NCBI GenBank assembly: GCA_013821605.1
Contig: JACDGP010000033.1
Location: 1-47,443, forward strand
Direction: 5' to 3'
Length of the DNA stretch: 47,443 bases
DNA from: Herpetosiphonaceae bacterium
Lineage (GTDB): Bacteria > Chloroflexota > Chloroflexia > Chloroflexales > Kallotenuaceae
Positions 43,448 to 47,443 of this stretch are shown here, piece by piece. The position numbers and the translations under genes were made by a program. Under the pieces are notes generated by a model that did no database searches, was not told the DNA's origin, and saw nothing but the letters and a program-made list of their open reading frames with translations. How positions within the stretch are numbered: position 1 is the stretch's first letter; each line of letters starts with the position of its first letter.

Positions 43448-44782
43448 CTAAAACCCGAGTGCTGAGGATGATGGTGGGACTGGCCCTGACGAGATGGGTA
43501 GCCGCAGCGTGAAGGTACTACCCTGCCCTTCCATACTTTGGACCTCGACGGTTCCGCCATGCCGGTCCACAATTTCTTTGACGATATAGAGACCCAGCCC
43601 CAGCCCGCTGATCCGCCTACTATCCATGTTGCTGGCACGGAAGAAACGCGTGAAGAGCTGCGCAGCTGCCTCAGCGGGGATGCCGATCCCTTGATCGCTG
43701 ACCGCAATGGCTACCGCCGCTCCCGTGTGCTCAACTCGCAGTGTGATTTGCCCGCCATGGGGACTGTACTTGACCGCATTCTGCAGGACGTTTTGCAGTA
43801 CCTGTTCGAGTCGCAGCTCATCACCCATGATCATGATCGCAGTGTCTGGTAGCTCTGTGACGAGCGTGTGCCGCTCCAGCACCGGATCGATCTCTGCCAC
43901 GACGCGCCGTACGAGGGCACCTACGTCCATGGTGCGGCAGTCGAGCATGAAGTGCCCGACCTGGAGTCGTGATGCATCAAGGAGCAAGGTAATAAGTTGC
44001 CAGAGACGCGTGGTTTGCTCACCAATCACCTGGAGTGCCCGTTGCGTCCGTTCATTCGTCATCTCGCCACGTTGTATACGACTCGCGAGGAGTTGCGTAT
44101 ACCCCAGCATGGAGGTTACCGGCGTCTTGAGTTCATGGGCAGCGATGGAGATGAACTCATCCCGCAACACGAGTGCTGCCTCCGCCTCTGCCCGCGCGGC
44201 TTGCTCGCTGAGCAAAAGCTGGGCCCGTTCCTGCTCAGCAGCCCGGAGCGCCTCTTCCACCTGCAAGCGTTCGGCCAGTTCTTGTTGTAACCGCAGATTG
44301 GTGCTCCGCAACTCCGCCGTCGCTTCCGCCACCCGAACTTCGAGTTCATCCTTGGCTTGGCGCAGCGCAACCGCAGTCTCCATCAGCTCCGTAATATCGC
44401 GCGAAATCCCGACGATTCCCAGCACCTGCCCACGCGCATCCCAGGCCGGCACCTTGGTCGTCGAGACCCAGACCGGTTTACCATCGTTGTCAACATAGTG
44501 TTCAAGGCGATCAAGCAGGGGCTGGCCACTCGCCACGATCTGTTGCTCGTCACGCCGCGAAGCCTCGGCATGCTCAGCATCGAAGAAGTCAAAATCGCTC
44601 TTGCCCAGCGCCTCGGCCTCCTGTGTGATACCCAGGTTACGCGCTTGGCCTTGGTTGATCTTAAGGAAATGGCCGGCGGTATCCTTGAAATAGATGCCAT
44701 CAGGAATGCTGTCCATGAGCGTATTCAACAGACCGCGCTCACGTTCCGCTGCTGCCTTCGGGCTCAAATCTTCAAGCTGCAT
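43448..44782 (-). CDS. Cytoplasmic PAS-domain histidine kinase
   Basis: A 444-residue kinase without membrane segments. A PAS domain with PAC motif lies at about 18-135 (LMDSIPDGIYFKDTAGHFLK to GIVGISRDIT). A coiled coil spans about 136-207. HisKA follows with AAHELKTP and His216. The GHKL domain has VLQNVLQNAVKYS, DQGIGIP, FTRFFRAS and GLGLGLYIV. The PAS type reads like the fourth PAS group (YFKD), often a ligand or redox sensor. GGAGGTAAGCC precedes the ATG. No response regulator gene is adjacent, so it is an orphan and its partner is elsewhere. It diverges from the methionine sulfoxide reductase operon across about 200 bases. Confidence 0.92.
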   Translation of the reverse strand: MQLEDLSPKAAAERERGLLNTLMDSIPDGIYFKDTAGHFLKINQGQARNLGITQEAEALGKSDFDFFDAEHAEASRRDEQQIVASGQPLLDRLEHYVDNDGKPVWVSTTKVPAWDARGQVLGIVGISRDITELMETAVALRQAKDELEVRVAEATAELRSTNLRLQQELAERLQVEEALRAAEQERAQLLLSEQAARAEAEAALVLRDEFISIAAHELKTPVTSMLGYTQLLASRIQRGEMTNERTQRALQVIGEQTTRLWQLITLLLDASRLQVGHFMLDCRTMDVGALVRRVVAEIDPVLERHTLVTELPDTAIMIMGDELRLEQVLQNVLQNAVKYSPHGGQITLRVEHTGAAVAIAVSDQGIGIPAEAAAQLFTRFFRASNMDSRRISGLGLGLYIVKEIVDRHGGTVEVQSMEGQGSTFTLRLPISSGPVPPSSSALGF

Positions 44783-44986
44783 GGCTTACCTCCAGACCTC
44801 TACGCGGCAACGCTGCCTATAACTAATGATAGTCCGTGTTCCCCCAATGTGCTAGCCCAAGATGGTCATTATGTGGCCCCGTACCATCCGCTTCCTTGAC
44901 TTGCTGTACACGGGGCATCAATCTAGAATCGGGGAATGAGCGTATGTCGAAATAATGGTGGTGCATGCCACGAAGGATACCGAGCA

Positions 44987-45934
44987 TTGAGCAAACTACG
45001 TTCATCCGAGATCACCCCCGAGGAGTTGTACCGGTCACGCCGCGCATTTATGCGCCAGACCGGTGCGCTGGCCGCCGGTGCCTTGATCTTGAGCGCCTGT
45101 GGCGGAACAACCGCTGACACGACCACCGCTTCAGCGACCACGACCGCCGTCGTCGATCCACCCAAGCCCGGCACGCCCGCCGAGCCATCAACGCCCTATG
45201 AGGCGATTACGAACTACAACAACTACTACGAATTTTCGACCGACAAAGAGCCGGTCGCCGCTCTGGCGCGGAACTTTACGACGAAGCCCTGGACGGTGGC
45301 GGTCGGCGGTTTCGTCGCCAAGCCCAAAACATATGCAACCGAGGAGCTGTTGCAGCGTTTTCCCGTCGAGGAGCGTATCTACCGCCATCGTTGTGTCGAG
45401 GGCTGGTCGATGGTCATTCCCTGGCAGGGCTTTCCACTCCGTAAGCTACTGGCCGAGGTCGAGCCCACCGCGCAGGCCAAATATGTGCGGTTTACCACCA
45501 TCAGCCGGCCGCAGGAGATGCCAGGCCAGCATGATAGCTATTACTCGTGGCCGTATGTCGATGGCCTGCGCCTGGATGAAGCCATGAATGATCTGGCCCT
45601 CATGGTCACCGGTCTCTATGGCAAGCCGCTCCCGCCGCAGAATGGAGCACCACTCCGCTTGGCGGTGCCATGGAAGTACGGCTTCAAGAGCGTCAAGGCC
45701 ATCGTCAAGATCGATCTCGTCGCCGAGCAGCCGACCTCGCTGTGGATGACGGCCTCGCCCGATGAGTATGGTTTCTATGCCAACGTTAATCCCAACGTAC
45801 CGCATCCCCGCTGGTCACAGTCGAGCGAGCGCCGCATCGGTGAGACGAGCCGCCGCAAAACGTTGTTGTTCAACGGCTATGCGGAAGAAGTTGCTCAGTT
45901 ATACACCGGTATGAATCTGCGGACGAGCTTTTGA
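44987..45934 (+). CDS. msrP: MsrP-like molybdenum methionine sulfoxide reductase
   Basis: A 315-residue catalytic subunit of the envelope MsrPQ system, which repairs oxidised methionine in exported proteins. It has the family N-terminus [19 protein letters not shown] with a twin-arginine motif, then a hydrophobic stretch ending in LSACGG, then the molybdopterin domain. Its molybdenum ligand is the Cys in [15 protein letters not shown]. The C-terminus carries the [20 protein letters not shown] segment and the [11 protein letters not shown] end. LSAC resembles a lipobox, so the protein may be a Tat-exported lipoprotein. I chose the TTG at 44987 because GAAGGA lies nine bases upstream; an ATG at 44936 is in frame but has poorly spaced signals. 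The next gene, msrQ, overlaps by one base. Confidence 0.92.
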   Translation: MSKLRSSEITPEELYRSRRAFMRQTGALAAGALILSACGGTTADTTTASATTTAVVDPPKPGTPAEPSTPYEAITNYNNYYEFSTDKEPVAALARNFTTKPWTVAVGGFVAKPKTYATEELLQRFPVEERIYRHRCVEGWSMVIPWQGFPLRKLLAEVEPTAQAKYVRFTTISRPQEMPGQHDSYYSWPYVDGLRLDEAMNDLALMVTGLYGKPLPPQNGAPLRLAVPWKYGFKSVKAIVKIDLVAEQPTSLWMTASPDEYGFYANVNPNVPHPRWSQSSERRIGETSRRKTLLFNGYAEEVAQLYTGMNLRTSF

Positions 45935-46596
45935 TGCCGGTGCTTAGGAAAAACTGGCTCCGCCTTGCAGTCCATCTCGGTGCTCTGGTGCCGTTGGTCG
46001 TGCTGGTCCGTGATTATTTCTTGCACCATCTGACCTTCAACCCGATCCAGGAGGCCACGCAGCGCACGGGTAAAACGGCCCTAATCCTGCTGATCCTGTC
46101 GCTCGTCTGCTCACCGGCGAACCGGATCTTCGGCTTCAAGCAGTCCGTGTCGGCGCGCCGTCCGCTTGGCCTGTATGCCTTTTTCTATGCCAGCATCCAC
46201 GTCTTCATCTTCTTCGTTCTGGATTACGGTCTGGTTTACGACGATATCATACAGGCGGTCACCGAGAAGCCCTATGTCATCGCCGGCTTGAGTGCCTTCC
46301 TGTTGCTCGCGCCGCTGGCCCTAACCTCAACGCGCGGCTGGATGCGACGGTTAGGCAAACGCTGGAAGAAGCTCCACCAGCTGGTCTATCTCGCGGCACC
46401 GGTGGTCATCCTCCATTTCGTCTGGTCGGTGAAGGCCGACATCCGCCAGCCGCTGCTCTACGGCGTCGCTGTCGCCCTGCTGCTCGTGCTGCGCCTGCCG
46501 CGTGTGCGCGCCGCTCTGCCCAAGCTCCGGTCTCGACGGGCTCTTGAGCGCTCCGAGACAGTCTCCCGTTCCGCTCCGCCTGTCGCTGACTCGTAG
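45934..46596 (+). CDS. msrQ: MsrQ-like haem-binding membrane subunit
   Basis: A 220-residue integral membrane protein of the ferric-reductase-like (YedZ) family that passes electrons to MsrP. About six membrane segments are seen, with the family haem ligands in FYASIHVFIFF, WKKLHQLVYL and VVILHFVWSVKADIRQPLLY. TGKTALILLILSLVCSPANR is the conserved first segment. The ATG at 45934 overlaps the msrP stop (TGATG), so the two are co-translated. The C-terminal 35 residues are basic and probably cytoplasmic. Confidence 0.92.
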   Translation: MPVLRKNWLRLAVHLGALVPLVVLVRDYFLHHLTFNPIQEATQRTGKTALILLILSLVCSPANRIFGFKQSVSARRPLGLYAFFYASIHVFIFFVLDYGLVYDDIIQAVTEKPYVIAGLSAFLLLAPLALTSTRGWMRRLGKRWKKLHQLVYLAAPVVILHFVWSVKADIRQPLLYGVAVALLLVLRLPRVRAALPKLRSRRALERSETVSRSAPPVADS

Positions 46597-46614
46597 CGAC
46601 CCATGCTGGTGACA

Positions 46615-47292
46615 TCAGCCCCGTGGAAATGGTACAACCCAGATCCAGATCACGATCACAAAGGCCGCGCCGCCGGCAATCGTAAACAAATGGAAGATTT
46701 CGTGAAAGCCGAAGATGTACGGTAGTGGATTGGGCCGTCGCAGTGCGTAGATCACAGCTCCAATGCTATATAGCGCGCCGCCTGCTCCCAGCAGCAGCAA
46801 GGCCGGCCACGGCAGCAGATGAAGCAGCCACGGAAGTGTCCCCAACGCAATCCAGCCCATGATGATATACAGCCCGGTCGAGACCCAGCGCGGCAGGCGC
46901 AGTGTTAGCACGGCACAGAGTACACCAGCCAGCGCGAGCGTCCAGATCAAAAGGAGCACAGTGATCCGCAGCCGGCCTGCAAACAGGTTGACGCAAATGG
47001 GTGTATACGTCCCGGCGATCAACACGAAAATATTGGCATGATCGACGGCGCGTAGCACCCGCTGGCGACCAGGCTGCCAGTTACCAATGTGGTAGACGGC
47101 ACTCAGGCCATACAGCTCGATCATGCTGAGGCCGAAGACCAGCAGCGAGAAACAGCGCACCGGGTCGCTACGCGTGCGTGCAACCAGCGTGATCGTAACG
47201 AGGAGCGATCCTAGTGCCGCTGCTCCATGAAACCACCCTCGCAATCGTGGTTTAGGAGTCTCTACCACAGGCCGTCGAGCCTCAGTCGTCAT
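46615..47292 (-). CDS. Hemolysin III / PAQR-family membrane protein
   Basis: A 225-residue protein with seven predicted membrane segments and the family's metal-site residues: a His in SAVYHIG, Asp-His in RAVDHANIF with GTYTPI after it, and two His in FGFHEIFHLFT near the C-terminus. Relatives are bacterial hemolysin III proteins and eukaryotic adiponectin or progestin receptors; some have ceramidase-like activity. Its own reaction is unknown. The gene points left, converging on msrQ, and starts nine bases after the stop of the partial gene at the window end, so the two may be co-transcribed. Confidence 0.9.
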   Translation of the reverse strand: MTTEARRPVVETPKPRLRGWFHGAAALGSLLVTITLVARTRSDPVRCFSLLVFGLSMIELYGLSAVYHIGNWQPGRQRVLRAVDHANIFVLIAGTYTPICVNLFAGRLRITVLLLIWTLALAGVLCAVLTLRLPRWVSTGLYIIMGWIALGTLPWLLHLLPWPALLLLGAGGALYSIGAVIYALRRPNPLPYIFGFHEIFHLFTIAGGAAFVIVIWIWVVPFPRG

Positions 47293-47301
47293 GAGTACGA
47301 C

Positions 47302-47443
47302 CTACATCGGTGGGCGCGCGGCCCTGCGGCGCAGGCCAAAGACGCACAGCACAACACCAACGATCAGCACAATCACGCCGACCGTTGCCCAGAAGGACTG
47401 TCCAGTCATTGGCGAACCGGTCATAAGACCCACACCCTGGAAC
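47302..47443 (-). CDS. C-terminal end of a small membrane protein, 5' part outside window
   Basis: The minus-strand frame that ends with TAG at 47302-47304 is open to the window edge (47 codons). It holds TGSPMTGQSFWATVGV and a membrane segment VIVLIVGVVLCVFGL, followed by a basic RRRAARP tail, so the C-terminus is probably cytoplasmic. Too little is visible to name it. Its close spacing to the hemolysin III-type gene suggests one transcript. Confidence 0.5.
   Translation of the reverse strand, partial: FQGVGLMTGSPMTGQSFWATVGVIVLIVGVVLCVFGLRRRAARPPM

Overview
The window looks like chromosomal DNA of a member of the Chloroflexota, probably class Chloroflexia. This is inferred from gene content only. 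The pointers are a Tad/Flp pilus locus with no secretin gene (fits a cell without a conventional outer membrane), an ECF sigma factor followed by a DUF5667 protein with Thr/Pro repeats, a UPF0175/DUF3368 toxin-antitoxin pair, DUF4342 and DUF1835 proteins, and a surface protein ending in a YLPFV-type tail. I saw no rRNA, tRNA or CRISPR array.

Layout. 1-1765: the end of a polysaccharide deacetylase, a PemK/MazF-type toxin-antitoxin pair and a DUF4342 protein. 1894-19230: a complete-looking Tad pilus region. A leftward operon encodes a protein with two fused CpaF ATPase domains, a second CpaF, a VWA membrane protein, TadB and TadC. A divergent rightward operon encodes a DegV-like protein, CpaB, two TadZ/MinD-type ATPases, a response regulator and histidine kinase, a prepilin peptidase and a VWA lipoprotein. 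Two Flp-like pilin genes follow, each with a near-identical promoter carrying a shared 20-base upstream element. 19586-26207: an ECF sigma factor with its DUF5667 partner, a 3-hydroxybutyryl-CoA dehydrogenase and a heterodimeric ABC exporter.

26208-39767 is an accessory region, visibly more A/T-rich in places and full of gene debris: a TnpB end, a split hsdM end, frameshifted PIN toxins, a DDE-transposase end, a truncated DUF2804-like gene and an unidentified remnant. Inside it is an intact, tightly packed three-gene operon (28766-37529). Its products are (i) a Ser/Thr kinase fused to an Eco57I-type adenine methyltransferase, (ii) a PLD-nuclease/SNF2-like helicase and (iii) a NERD-nuclease/FHA protein. 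I think this is the most interesting object in the window: a candidate anti-phage system that combines modification, DNA translocation, cleavage and phosphothreonine signalling. It shares parts with Pgl/BREX type 2 (kinase, NERD, PglX) and DISARM (methylase, SNF2, PLD) but lacks the hallmark genes of both.

38495-47443 returns to ordinary genes: a DUF1835 protein, a kelch/Ig-like surface protein, a cyclopropane-synthase-like methyltransferase, a PAS histidine kinase, the MsrP/MsrQ methionine sulfoxide repair pair, a hemolysin III-family protein and the end of a small membrane protein.
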